A program made the position numbers and the translations under genes. Source: Pseudomonas canadensis (GTDB lineage Bacteria; Pseudomonadota; Gammaproteobacteria; Pseudomonadales; Pseudomonadaceae). Taken from it: a DNA stretch of 64,000 bases. The notes beneath the pieces are model-generated. The model ran no database searches. It was given only the letters and a program-made list of their open reading frames with translations, and was not told where the DNA came from. Below, in pieces: positions 8,715 to 16,438 of this stretch. Location: NCBI RefSeq assembly GCF_000503215.1, contig NZ_AYTD01000014.1:1-64000 (forward strand). The letters run 5' to 3'. Numbering within the stretch: the stretch's first letter is position 1; each line of letters opens with the position of its first letter.

Positions 8715-9662
8715 ATGAAATTCGACACGGCCTACAGCCTGAGTCTCGATGACAAGTTGTCGATCTACGACGTACGAGACCTGAATTTCGACGAAACAAC
8801 CGACTTCGACTCAGACAAGGACAGCTTCCTCTGCCCTAATGATGAATGTCGTGCGGCGTTTGATACCAGCAACGCACTGAGCACCTTCAACGCCAAAAAC
8901 GTCAATTACCTGCGCACGCCGCATTTCAAGAACAAGACCAGCACCCGGCATATAGAGGGTTGTCGTTACACCAGTAGCCATAAAACCGCGACAGATGAAA
9001 ATGACGACGAGCGTGAGGACAATTTCCCATCGGAGTTTGTCCTCACCCCTCGTCAGTACGAACGCAAGACACCAGTTGTGAGTAAAGAGGGAAACGTCCC
9101 ATACGATCCACTGAAAGTGCCTTCAAACCGGAGCTCTGTATCCCATAGCCCCAACGACAGCACTCCAGACAAAACCAGCGTGTTCGCCCACCCGGTGGAA
9201 TGTTTCGTGTCCAACATCGACGACAAGGACAAGCTCAAGTCCATGCCGTTGAAGATCGGTGACCACACCGCGAGCTACTGGACGTTTTTCAAGAAGATCG
9301 AATACCTGCAAGACAACAAGGGCCTGATCTACTGGGGCAAGATCAAAGAAATCAAAGACTACACCAGTAGCTTTCGCATCGATTTCGAAAAGAAAGTGTG
9401 GCTCGACAAGAAGCCCTACTCGGTCAACGTCTACCTGAGCAAAAAGCTCATAGAGAACTATCGCAAGCGCAAAGCGTTTTTAGAGCAGATCAAGGCAGCA
9501 GTAGACAGTGAGCGAGCGTTGTACTGCTTCTTCTACGGGGTGACGCCGAAGCTGCAACAGGTGCCGAGCAAAAGGAATCCCGAGCAGACGTTTGGGGTAT
9601 TCAGCGCGAACATCGAGAACCTCGACCACCTGATCATTCGGGAGGCGCCAGGGGTGGAATAG
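8715..9662 (+). CDS. Unrecognised protein with possible N-terminal zinc-binding cluster
   Basis: No family recognised with confidence. From the ATG at 8715 the protein has 315 residues; an earlier in-frame ATG at 8664 would add 17. Residues about 33-80 hold C-P-N-D-E-C, then RTPHFKN and H-I-E-G-C, a Cys/His arrangement like the zinc-ribbon at the start of CoiA-like proteins. A charged, probably disordered linker (DENDDEREDN and a Ser/Pro/Asp-rich stretch) follows, then a compact, basic, aromatic-rich C-terminal domain (YWTFFKKIEYLQ to the end). There is no signal peptide or membrane segment. Base composition is visibly less GC-rich than its neighbours, which hints at transfer. No nuclease motif was seen. 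Confidence 0.75.
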   Translation: MKFDTAYSLSLDDKLSIYDVRDLNFDETTDFDSDKDSFLCPNDECRAAFDTSNALSTFNAKNVNYLRTPHFKNKTSTRHIEGCRYTSSHKTATDENDDEREDNFPSEFVLTPRQYERKTPVVSKEGNVPYDPLKVPSNRSSVSHSPNDSTPDKTSVFAHPVECFVSNIDDKDKLKSMPLKIGDHTASYWTFFKKIEYLQDNKGLIYWGKIKEIKDYTSSFRIDFEKKVWLDKKPYSVNVYLSKKLIENYRKRKAFLEQIKAAVDSERALYCFFYGVTPKLQQVPSKRNPEQTFGVFSANIENLDHLIIREAPGVE

Positions 9663-9701
9663 AGGATGTTCGAGAATCCAGTTGATGAGCGGTCAAAACA
9701 A

Positions 9702-9717
9702 CTGTACAAAAACACAG
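9702..9717. promoter_or_regulatory. LexA (SOS) box
   Basis: CTGTACAAAAACACAG fits the LexA consensus CTGT-N8-ACAG exactly at all eight conserved positions, and flanking AA...TA extends it. A TATAGT -10-like element starts 2 bp downstream, so bound LexA would cover the promoter of the gene at 9756. Confidence 0.7.
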
Positions 9718-9755
9718 TATAGTTTGCCCTCCCCCGTCGAACCTGGAGAAAACCC

Positions 9756-10121
9756 ATGTCCTCTCTGGCAATGAGCTCTTTCGTAGAACAGCAGATCGTC
9801 CTGCATCAATTCACCGCCAAGCACAGCGTGCAGGCCCGCGCGATCTTGGGCTGGAGCCGGGAAGACCTGGCTCACCAGGCCGGAGTGGCGGTTGAGGCGG
9901 TTCAACAGTTTGAAAACCAATATGACGTGGGTGATGAAACCCGCCTGGCCTTGGCGTTTCGGTTGGAAGCTGAAGGGTTGGTGTTCTTCCCAGGGTTTGC
10001 GCCGGGATGGGGGATGAGTGTGCGCCGGTTCGACACCGAAGAACCGGAGCCTGTGGCGCAAGGCATCCTCTCTCGCTTGATAGGGGCAACGTCGGCACCA
10101 CTTGAACCTAGCGGTACATAG
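9756..10121 (+). CDS. Small helix-turn-helix protein, probably SOS-controlled
   Basis: A 121-residue protein with an XRE/Cro-like HTH at about residues 27-75 (ARAILGWSREDLAHQAGVAV, EAVQQFENQYDV). The fit to the family is recognisable through the W-S-R-x-x-L-A...AGV...QxFE pattern, but it is not a typical phage repressor: there is no peptidase domain, and the tail is Pro/Glu-rich. GGAG lies 8 nt before ATG 9756; ATG 9771 is a weaker alternative. The LexA-type box just upstream suggests induction by DNA damage. Its role is unknown; regulator or DNA-binding antitoxin-like are possible, but no toxin partner is adjacent. Confidence 0.75.
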   Translation: MSSLAMSSFVEQQIVLHQFTAKHSVQARAILGWSREDLAHQAGVAVEAVQQFENQYDVGDETRLALAFRLEAEGLVFFPGFAPGWGMSVRRFDTEEPEPVAQGILSRLIGATSAPLEPSGT

Positions 10122-10125
10122 AGCT

Positions 10126-11064
10126 TCAAGCCTGCAGTTGCAGCGCCCGACGCATCATTTGCGGCGGTTGGCCAAAGGCCCTTAGGAAGGCGCGGCGCAT
10201 GCGCTCCGGGTCGCCGAAGCCGGTCTCGCGGGCGATGATATCGATGGAGTGATCGCCAGACTCAAGCAACAGGCGGGCTGCCTCGATGCGCAACCGCTCG
10301 ATAGCCTTGGCGGGTGACTGGCCGGTTTCGGCACGGAACAATCGGCTGAATTGGCGTGGGCTCAAGTGGGCGACTTCAGCCAACTGCTCCACTGAGAGAT
10401 CGGCCTGCAAGTGTTGTCGGGCGTAGACCAATGCGGTTTGCACGCGGTCGGATTTGGGGGCGATTTCCAGCAGTGCGGAGAATTGCGACTGGCCACCTGC
10501 GCGGCGATGGTAGACCACCAATTTACGCGCCACTGCGCGTGCAACCTCAACACCCAGGTCATGCTCAACCAGTGCCAGGGCCAGGTCGAGGGCGGCGGTC
10601 AGGCCGGCGGAGGTCCAGAGCGGACCATCGACGGTGAAGATCCGGTCTTCCTCCAGCCGTACATTCGGGTAGGCCTGGCGAAACGTGTGGGCATGGTACC
10701 AATGGGTCGTCGCTTTGCGGCCCTCCAGCAACCCCGCGGCGGCCAGATAAAAGGAGCCGGTGCAGGCCGATGTCACGCGACGCGAGGTAAACATGGCTTG
10801 CTGCAAGTAGGTCAGCATCCCGGGCGTGGCTTTCAGCAATTCGTTGTCTCCCACCACCAGCAATGTGTCGTAGTGCTGTTGGCCGAAGGGCACGGTATCG
10901 ATGGCGAAGCCCATGGAGCTTTTGATTGGCCCACCGTGTTCCGATAACAGGTCCACGCGATAAAACGGCTGGTCCAACTCAAAGTTGGCAAATTCGAACA
11001 CGGTACTGGTGCCCAGGCTGAGCATCTGGAACCCGGGAAACAGCAGAATACCAATAGATACCAT
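10126..11064 (-). CDS. GlxA-type transcriptional regulator (DJ-1/PfpI plus AraC HTH)
   Basis: Cytoplasmic regulator of 312 residues. The N-terminal half is a DJ-1/PfpI (GATase1-like) domain with the nucleophile-elbow region TSACTGSFYLAAAGLL, here probably a ligand sensor and not an enzyme. The C-terminal ~100 residues are a paired AraC-family HTH (LSVEQLAEVAHLSPRQFSRL, then IDIIARETGFGDPERMRRAF). A GAGG lies 7 nt before the ATG. It is divergent from the SDR gene at 11179 with 114 bp between, so control of that gene is plausible. The ligand is unknown; relatives sense quaternary amines or amino-acid derivatives. Confidence 0.92.
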   Translation of the reverse strand: MVSIGILLFPGFQMLSLGTSTVFEFANFELDQPFYRVDLLSEHGGPIKSSMGFAIDTVPFGQQHYDTLLVVGDNELLKATPGMLTYLQQAMFTSRRVTSACTGSFYLAAAGLLEGRKATTHWYHAHTFRQAYPNVRLEEDRIFTVDGPLWTSAGLTAALDLALALVEHDLGVEVARAVARKLVVYHRRAGGQSQFSALLEIAPKSDRVQTALVYARQHLQADLSVEQLAEVAHLSPRQFSRLFRAETGQSPAKAIERLRIEAARLLLESGDHSIDIIARETGFGDPERMRRAFLRAFGQPPQMMRRALQLQA

Positions 11065-11178
11065 GGCGAGACCTCACGTCCCAAAAGGAGGGATATACGA
11101 CATTGCAGCCAATACATTACACCCATAATCTTGGTTCCAACAAGGCCGCCCTTCCCCGGCCCTTCTGGAGCAACTGCA

Positions 11179-11982
11179 ATGACTCAATCCAAAGGTTTCG
11201 CCCTGATCACTGGCGCTTCGTCCGGGATTGGCGCTGTGTATGCCGACCGCCTGGCTAACCAGGGTTACGACCTGATTCTGGTGGCACGCAACCAGCAACG
11301 ACTGGACCAACTCGCGGCCCGACTGAAAGCCGAGACCCAACGGGACATCCAGACAGTGGCGGCCGACCTCAACTTGCCTGCCGACCTGTCGCGCATTGAA
11401 CAGATTCTGCTTGAAGACAGCCGCATCAGCCTGCTGGTGAACAACGCCGGCGTCGGTGCAACGGCGTCACTGCTGGCCTCGGACGCGGACAAGATGGACG
11501 CCATGATCTTGCTCAATGTCCTCGCGCTCACTCGCCTGGCAAAAGCTGCCGCGACCAATTTCGTTGCCCAGGGTCGTGGCACCCTGATCAACATCGGCTC
11601 AATAGTCGCGCTCGCGCCTAAGTTGTTGAATGGTGTGTACAGCGGCACCAAGGCCTTTGTGCAGGCGTTCAGCGAATCCCTCGACCATGAACTGAGCGAC
11701 AAAGGTGTCAGTGTTCAAGTGGTGCTGCCTGGCGCCACCGCCACCGAGTTCTGGAATGTCGCGGGACTACCAGTGAACAACCTCCCCGACACCATCGTCA
11801 TGACCACGGAAAATCTGGTGGATGCCGCGCTGGCAGGCCTTGCCCAGGGTGAGAAGGTGACAATCCCCTCATTGCCCGACCGCCTGGACTGGGATGCCTA
11901 TGAAACAGCACGCCTGGCCCTGGGGCCCAACCTGTCACATCGCTCCCCAGCGGCACGTTACGGCGTCAAAGTTCCGGTTTAA
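11179..11982 (+). CDS. Short-chain dehydrogenase/reductase
   Basis: Classical SDR of 267 residues. Nucleotide-binding GASSGIG at residues 12-18 region, NNAG (LLVNNAGVG), the catalytic Ser in LINIGSIVALAPK and Y-x-x-x-K as YSGTK are all present. The DltE/YqjQ-like spacing suggests an NADP-dependent ketone/aldehyde reductase; the substrate is unknown. ATG 11179 is preferred over the upstream in-frame start at 11131 because the fold starts within ten residues and GGAG is 9 nt upstream. Its 3' end overlaps the convergent amidase gene by 17 bp. Probably controlled by the divergent GlxA-type regulator. Confidence 0.92.
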   Translation: MTQSKGFALITGASSGIGAVYADRLANQGYDLILVARNQQRLDQLAARLKAETQRDIQTVAADLNLPADLSRIEQILLEDSRISLLVNNAGVGATASLLASDADKMDAMILLNVLALTRLAKAAATNFVAQGRGTLINIGSIVALAPKLLNGVYSGTKAFVQAFSESLDHELSDKGVSVQVVLPGATATEFWNVAGLPVNNLPDTIVMTTENLVDAALAGLAQGEKVTIPSLPDRLDWDAYETARLALGPNLSHRSPAARYGVKVPV

Positions 11983-13483
11983 CCGCTACCTGAGCTGCCT
12001 GCTCATACCCATGGGCCACTGCCAGCAAGATGGGTTCGGCCCATTGGGTACCGAAGAAGTGGGCACTGGTGGGTAGGCCCTCCTCATCGACGCCAGACGG
12101 TACGGCAATTCCCGGATAGCCGGCCGCTGCGACACCGAAGTAACTGTTGGTGTCGAAATCCGACACCATCGCGTCCAGGTTTTCTGCCTTGATCGGGCCA
12201 TCGATCGTGCTTCTGAAATCCTGGATCAGCGCGTCCCACAGTGGCTTGCGTTCCTCTGGCGTCAGCGTTGAGGCGCCGATCTCCTTTAGCACAGCTTGAT
12301 GATCCGTCTCACTGCCGTCACGTAAATCGTTGAACCGGATCAGTTCAGTCAGCGACCTGACCGGCAACCCCGAGCGCTTGCCCAGGTAGGTGTTCAGCTC
12401 TTCCTTCACATCCGAGAGCAACAGTTCGTCGTAGCGTGAGGTATCGGCCAGGCGCAGGTTGACCGGCACCAACACCGCGCCTTGCTCGCGAAGCACGTCC
12501 AGTGTCCGATTGAACTGCGGGCTGTTCTCCACTGACAGGGTTTCGCCATCTTTGGAGAACGTGGCAGGGTAGCCGATACGCTTGCCTTTCAAGGCCCCCG
12601 GTACCAGCAACTGCGTGTAATCGATACCTTGGGGCGCTCCTACACTTGCCGGGTCCTTAGGATCACTGCCTGACATGGCATTGAGCATCAACGCAGCATC
12701 AAACACCGAACGCGTCATCGGCCCCGGTGTGTCCTGGTGATGGCTCGCCGGAATAATCCCGTTACGGTCCAGCAGCCCGACAGTAGGCTTGAACCCGACA
12801 ATACCGTTGCGTGCTGCCGGCACAATGATCGAGCCATTGGTTTCCGCACCCACCGCCAAAGGCGCGAAGCCAGCAGCAACCGCTGCGGCGGAACCGGAAC
12901 TGGAACCTCCCACGTCGGCATCCGCTTGATGAGGGTTACGGGTTTGCCCGCCTCGACTACTCCAGCCATCGGCCCCCCCACGGAACCCAGCCATTTCAGT
13001 CATATTGGTTTTACCGAGGATCACTGCGCCCTGCTTGATCAGGTAGTCCACCAACGGGGCGTTCTTACCGGCCGTTGCACCGACCAACCCAAACGCGCCT
13101 GCACTGGTTTGCATACCTTCGGTTTCGATCGTGTCCTTGAGCAAGATGGGAATGCCATGCAGCGGCCCGCGCACGTTGCCGCTGGCCCGTTCACGGTCCA
13201 GCTCACGTGCGGTTTCAAGCGCCTTGGGGTTGAGCTCAATGACAGCGCTCAGTTGCGGATCCAGCCTGCGAATCCGCTCCTGCAGATGAGTGACCAGATC
13301 GGCCGAAGTAAGCCCGCCCGGGAGGGCCATTTGCCTGCTTAGCTCGTTGACACTGAGGTACTCAGTACCGGCGGGCAAGGGTTTTGAAGCAACGGGTAAG
13401 TAGCCTCCAGCGAAGGACTGTACGACTTGCCGGACCATGGAGCCCATGCCATATGCGATCCCTACAGATGCGATGCCTAACAT
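11966..13483 (-). CDS. Amidase-signature family amidase
   Basis: Amide hydrolase of 505 residues. The Ser-cisSer-Lys triad is visible: Lys in ILLKDTIETEG, cis-Ser in VGGSSSGSAAAVAAG and the nucleophile in AETNGSIIVPAA. The first ~30 residues (MLGIASVGIAYGMGSMVRQV) are hydrophobic and may be a signal or anchor, so a periplasmic or envelope location is possible. ATG 13483 is favoured by AGAGG just upstream; the longer frame to 13558 would start inside a stretch with no such site. The nearest relatives act on amides or peptides, sometimes glutamyl compounds; the substrate is unknown. A half-amidase gene lies 96 bp upstream on the same strand. Confidence 0.92.
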   Translation of the reverse strand: MLGIASVGIAYGMGSMVRQVVQSFAGGYLPVASKPLPAGTEYLSVNELSRQMALPGGLTSADLVTHLQERIRRLDPQLSAVIELNPKALETARELDRERASGNVRGPLHGIPILLKDTIETEGMQTSAGAFGLVGATAGKNAPLVDYLIKQGAVILGKTNMTEMAGFRGGADGWSSRGGQTRNPHQADADVGGSSSGSAAAVAAGFAPLAVGAETNGSIIVPAARNGIVGFKPTVGLLDRNGIIPASHHQDTPGPMTRSVFDAALMLNAMSGSDPKDPASVGAPQGIDYTQLLVPGALKGKRIGYPATFSKDGETLSVENSPQFNRTLDVLREQGAVLVPVNLRLADTSRYDELLLSDVKEELNTYLGKRSGLPVRSLTELIRFNDLRDGSETDHQAVLKEIGASTLTPEERKPLWDALIQDFRSTIDGPIKAENLDAMVSDFDTNSYFGVAAAGYPGIAVPSGVDEEGLPTSAHFFGTQWAEPILLAVAHGYEQAAQVAVKPEL

Positions 13484-13579
13484 AAGACCTCTTGAGGAGT
13501 AAGAGATGAAGAAGGACCAATGTTGATCCGTGGCCAGTCTAAAAACTCCACTCCTCATTGGCTGCGCGACGCGGGCGAC

Positions 13580-14341
13580 TCACCGTGTGGGATAGTTCAG
13601 CGCTGCGGGTGGCTCGTCCTGCCGGTCCATCAGTCGGCGTCCGTTTTGATACCCCTGCACCAAAGCCGGCAGCCAATCCTTCGCCCATCGTGCACCGTAG
13701 AACCACAGCGTCGCGCCACCCTCGAGCGGCGTGCCAAACCCTGGGTAGCCACTCCAGCACGCGCTGTGGAAGGCGCTGCTGCGGCTGTCGGATACCAGGG
13801 CATCCAGTCGGAATGCACGCACCAGCTCATCGATTTCGTTGCGGGTGTGAAGGGTGTGATTGGCCCGGTGGGCAGCCACCGGTATCAACTCAGCTCCGGA
13901 TCGACGCAATATGTCCAAGGCTCTCAGGAAGGATGAGTTGTGCTCGATCCGCTCATGTTCGTGGTCATCTACAAACCGCTCGGCAAACCCCACGCGCCTG
14001 CCGCCCAGCGCGTGATCCGCCGTGAAGGCCGTGTTGTTTTCTACTAGGGGGACTTCAACCATCACCGGCCCGGAAGGATCGACTCCACTCAACGCAATCA
14101 ATGAAAGCGATGGGTCCCGCAAGGGTTTCAGGGGAAGACTCGGAACGTCATATCCTGGAACGGGGACGCTTCGCCCAGGGTTTTCACGAGCCAGGGGCTC
14201 GACGCCGAAATCGATCCCTTTAGGGCTCGCATGATTGTTGGCTATCGTCGCCAGGCCTGAACGTTCAGCGAGAACAGGAGCAGGTTGGCCCGTCGGGCAA
14301 GTCATACCTGCATGCCAATATTTCTGACATTTACCGTCCAT
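13580..14341 (-). CDS. Amidase C-terminal-half homologue lacking the catalytic core
   Basis: A 253-residue frame whose second half aligns by eye with the C-terminal third of the adjacent amidase: GRRVGFAERF vs GKRIGYPATF, LDILRRSGAELIPV vs LDVLREQGAVLVPV, LDALVSD vs LDAMVSD, GYPGFGTP vs GYPGIAVP and LVQGYQNG vs VAHGYEQA. The Lys, cis-Ser and Ser nucleophile segments are absent; the first ~100 residues do not resemble the amidase. It is either the remnant of a duplicated amidase that lost its core or a noncatalytic partner. The start is uncertain (MDGK at 14341 or Met13). No signal peptide is clear. Confidence 0.6.
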   Translation of the reverse strand: MDGKCQKYWHAGMTCPTGQPAPVLAERSGLATIANNHASPKGIDFGVEPLARENPGRSVPVPGYDVPSLPLKPLRDPSLSLIALSGVDPSGPVMVEVPLVENNTAFTADHALGGRRVGFAERFVDDHEHERIEHNSSFLRALDILRRSGAELIPVAAHRANHTLHTRNEIDELVRAFRLDALVSDSRSSAFHSACWSGYPGFGTPLEGGATLWFYGARWAKDWLPALVQGYQNGRRLMDRQDEPPAALNYPTR

Positions 14342-14448
14342 AAAATCCGCCCCCGAGAAATGACTTTCCGGGGATCATCGCACCCTTGGCTGGCGTCTGT
14401 CGCAGCTCTGAAACAGCTTGAAAACTCCTTTTTCCGACGCCTCTTACT

Positions 14449-15498
14449 TCAGTTGGCGAGGCGCTCCTCTGCACCTTGGGTTTCTACCTCCAGCCACCAC
14501 GCATACCCTCGGTCAGGCTGGTGCAAGCTGAACGCCTGCCCCATCTGCGGTGTGGTGATAAACACGTTACGCTCCCAGGCCAGGGCCATAATGCGGTCGA
14601 ACGGTTCATGCCATGCATGGAACGCCAAGTCGAAGGTGCCGTTGTGAATCGGCAGCAACCAGCGGCCTTTGAGGTCGATATGCGCTTGCAGGGTTTGCTC
14701 AGGTTGCATGTGCACGTGCGGCCAATCGACGTTGTAAGCACCCGTTTCCATCAGCGTCAGGTCAAACGGGCCGTACTGTTCGCCGATACGTTTAAAACCG
14801 TCGAAGTAACCGGTATCGCCGCTGAAAAAAATCCGTCGAGCACCATCGAGCATCACCCAGGAACACCACAAGGTCTGGTTGGCATCAAACAGGCCCCGCC
14901 CGGAAAAATGCTGCGCTGGTGTGGCGACAAACCGGATGCCATCCACTTCGGTGCCCTGCCACCAATCCAGTTGCCGCACTTTGCTGGCGTCCACGCCCCA
15001 TTTCACCAGAATATCCCCGACGCCCAGCGGCGCGAGAAAGTAGCGGGTCTTATCGGCCAATTGGACGACAGCCTTGCGGTCCAGGTGGTCGTAATGGTTG
15101 TGGGAAAGAATCACCGCTTCTAACGGCGGCAGCTCTTCAAGACTGATGGGCGGTTGGTGGAAACGCTTGGGGCCGGCCCAACTGAACGGCGACGCACGCT
15201 CGGCGAACACCGGGTCGGTCACCCAGAATTTGCCGCGCATTTTCAGTAAAACGGTGGAATGCCCGAGACGGAATACGCTGTGATCCGGCGCCGCCAGCAA
15301 CTGCTCGCGGGTCAGCGGCTGCACCGGAATCTGTCCTACCGGCCGCGTGGTGCGCGGCTTGTTGAACAGCATGTTCCAAAAAATACGCAAGGTCTTGCCG
15401 AAGCCACCCTGCTGCACGGGTGCATCGTTGCTGAAGTGCCCTTGGTCTTGCTTGGGCGCTGCCGGCGAAGAATCAACGCGGGACGAAATCGTGGCCAT
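14449..15498 (-). CDS. MBL-fold metallo-hydrolase (UlaG/NAPE-PLD-like)
   Basis: Metallo-beta-lactamase-fold hydrolase of 349 residues. Metal ligands: HNHYDHLD (HxHxDH motif), a later His in TPAQHFSGRG, Asp in FFSGDTGYF and a C-terminal His in PIHNGTFDL. The overall pattern, with a PVFAERASPFSWAGPKR entry segment, is that of N-acyl-phosphatidylethanolamine phospholipase D-like proteins and RomA-like outer-membrane-related proteins; substrate not determined. AGGAGT lies 9 nt before the ATG. It is divergent from a TetR gene; a perfect palindrome lies 33 bp from its start codon, so it is very likely the target of that repressor. Confidence 0.9.
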   Translation of the reverse strand: MATISSRVDSSPAAPKQDQGHFSNDAPVQQGGFGKTLRIFWNMLFNKPRTTRPVGQIPVQPLTREQLLAAPDHSVFRLGHSTVLLKMRGKFWVTDPVFAERASPFSWAGPKRFHQPPISLEELPPLEAVILSHNHYDHLDRKAVVQLADKTRYFLAPLGVGDILVKWGVDASKVRQLDWWQGTEVDGIRFVATPAQHFSGRGLFDANQTLWCSWVMLDGARRIFFSGDTGYFDGFKRIGEQYGPFDLTLMETGAYNVDWPHVHMQPEQTLQAHIDLKGRWLLPIHNGTFDLAFHAWHEPFDRIMALAWERNVFITTPQMGQAFSLHQPDRGYAWWLEVETQGAEERLAN

Positions 15499-15530
15499 TT
15501 ACAGGTGACTCCTACAGACCGCTCTTGAAT

Positions 15531-15546
15531 TACACTGCACAGTGTA
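15531..15546. promoter_or_regulatory. Palindromic operator 1 (TetR site)
   Basis: TACACTGCACAGTGTA: 7-bp arms TACACTG/CAGTGTA with a 2-bp centre, perfect. It lies in the 123-bp gap between the MBL hydrolase and tetR starts and is matched 13/16 by 15578-15593. Confidence 0.75.
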
Positions 15547-15577
15547 GTTTCAAGATTGCAACAAAATACACAGCAAG

Positions 15578-15593
15578 TAAACTACAGAGTGTA
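15578..15593. promoter_or_regulatory. Palindromic operator 2 (TetR site)
   Basis: TAAACTACAGAGTGTA matches operator 1 at 13 of 16 positions, with its centre 47 bp away. It lies just upstream of the tetR coding region and would allow autoregulation. Confidence 0.65.
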
Positions 15594-15621
15594 ACTTTCC
15601 TTGACGAACCGAGCGCCCTCC

Positions 15622-16248
15622 ATGACTGCCCCTCAACGCCTTACCGACCGTAAACGCGAAGCCATCGTGGCCGCGGCCATCGCTGAATTTCGCGAAAACG
15701 GTTTCGAGGTGACCAGCATGGACAAGATCGCCGCCACCGCCGGCGTTTCCAAGCGCACGGTGTACAACCACTTCCCCAGCAAAGAAGAGTTGTTCGCCGA
15801 AATTCTCCATCAACTCTGGGCCAGCAGCGTTGCGCAGCTCGACGTCAGCTACGCCAGCGACCGCCCGCTGCGCGAACAATTGCGCGGCTTGCTGGAAGCG
15901 AAGATGAAGATGATGGCGGATGCCAATTTCCTCGACCTGGCCCGGGTCGCCATCGCCGCCACCATCCATTCGCCGGAGCGCGCGCAAGACATGGTCACCC
16001 GCCTGAGCAAGCGCGAAGAAGGTTTTACCCAATGGGTACGCGCCGCCCAGGACGATGGCCGGCTCAATTGCAGCGACCCGGCATTTGCCGCCCACCAGAT
16101 CCAGAGCCTGCTCAAGGCGTTTGCATTCTGGCCGCAGATTACCCTGGGCCAACCAGTCCTGGACGCCGCCAGTCAGGCCTGTGTGATCGAATCGGCTATC
16201 GACCTGTTCCTGGCCGGCTACGAAGTCACGTCGCCCCGGCAGCCGTAA
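15622..16248 (+). CDS. TetR/AcrR-family repressor
   Basis: DNA-binding repressor of 208 residues. The HTH spans about residues 10-55 (IVAAAIAEFRENGFEVTSMD, KIAATAGVSKRTVYNHFPSK) with the canonical V-S-x-x-T-x-Y-x-H-F; the C-terminal ~150 residues form the helical ligand-binding/dimer domain. ATG 15622 is chosen over TTG 15601 because the family fold starts about ten residues later and 15601 nearly touches operator 2. It is divergent from the MBL hydrolase, with two related palindromes between them, so it likely represses both itself and that gene. The inducer is unknown. Confidence 0.92.
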   Translation: MTAPQRLTDRKREAIVAAAIAEFRENGFEVTSMDKIAATAGVSKRTVYNHFPSKEELFAEILHQLWASSVAQLDVSYASDRPLREQLRGLLEAKMKMMADANFLDLARVAIAATIHSPERAQDMVTRLSKREEGFTQWVRAAQDDGRLNCSDPAFAAHQIQSLLKAFAFWPQITLGQPVLDAASQACVIESAIDLFLAGYEVTSPRQP

Positions 16249-16262
16249 AAACCTGTTGTGTG

Positions 16263-16284
16263 AACGACATTCCAGGTCGTTTTT
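16263..16284 (+). terminator. Putative terminator of tetR
   Basis: 6-bp stem AACGAC/GTCGTT with a 7-nt loop running into TTT, 15 bp after the tetR stop. Short stem, so only moderately sure. Confidence 0.45.
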
Positions 16285-16438
16285 GACGTATTCGCACGCT
16301 GTCCTGAGCAAATGGCTTGGAAGGACACTGATTATTCCCACGCGAATAACTGACAATATTCACAATTATTATCCGATCAACGGTTCAACCCGCTGACGCA
16401 CTTTGCCGCACCTGCAGAAAAAACGGCTCCAGGAATTT

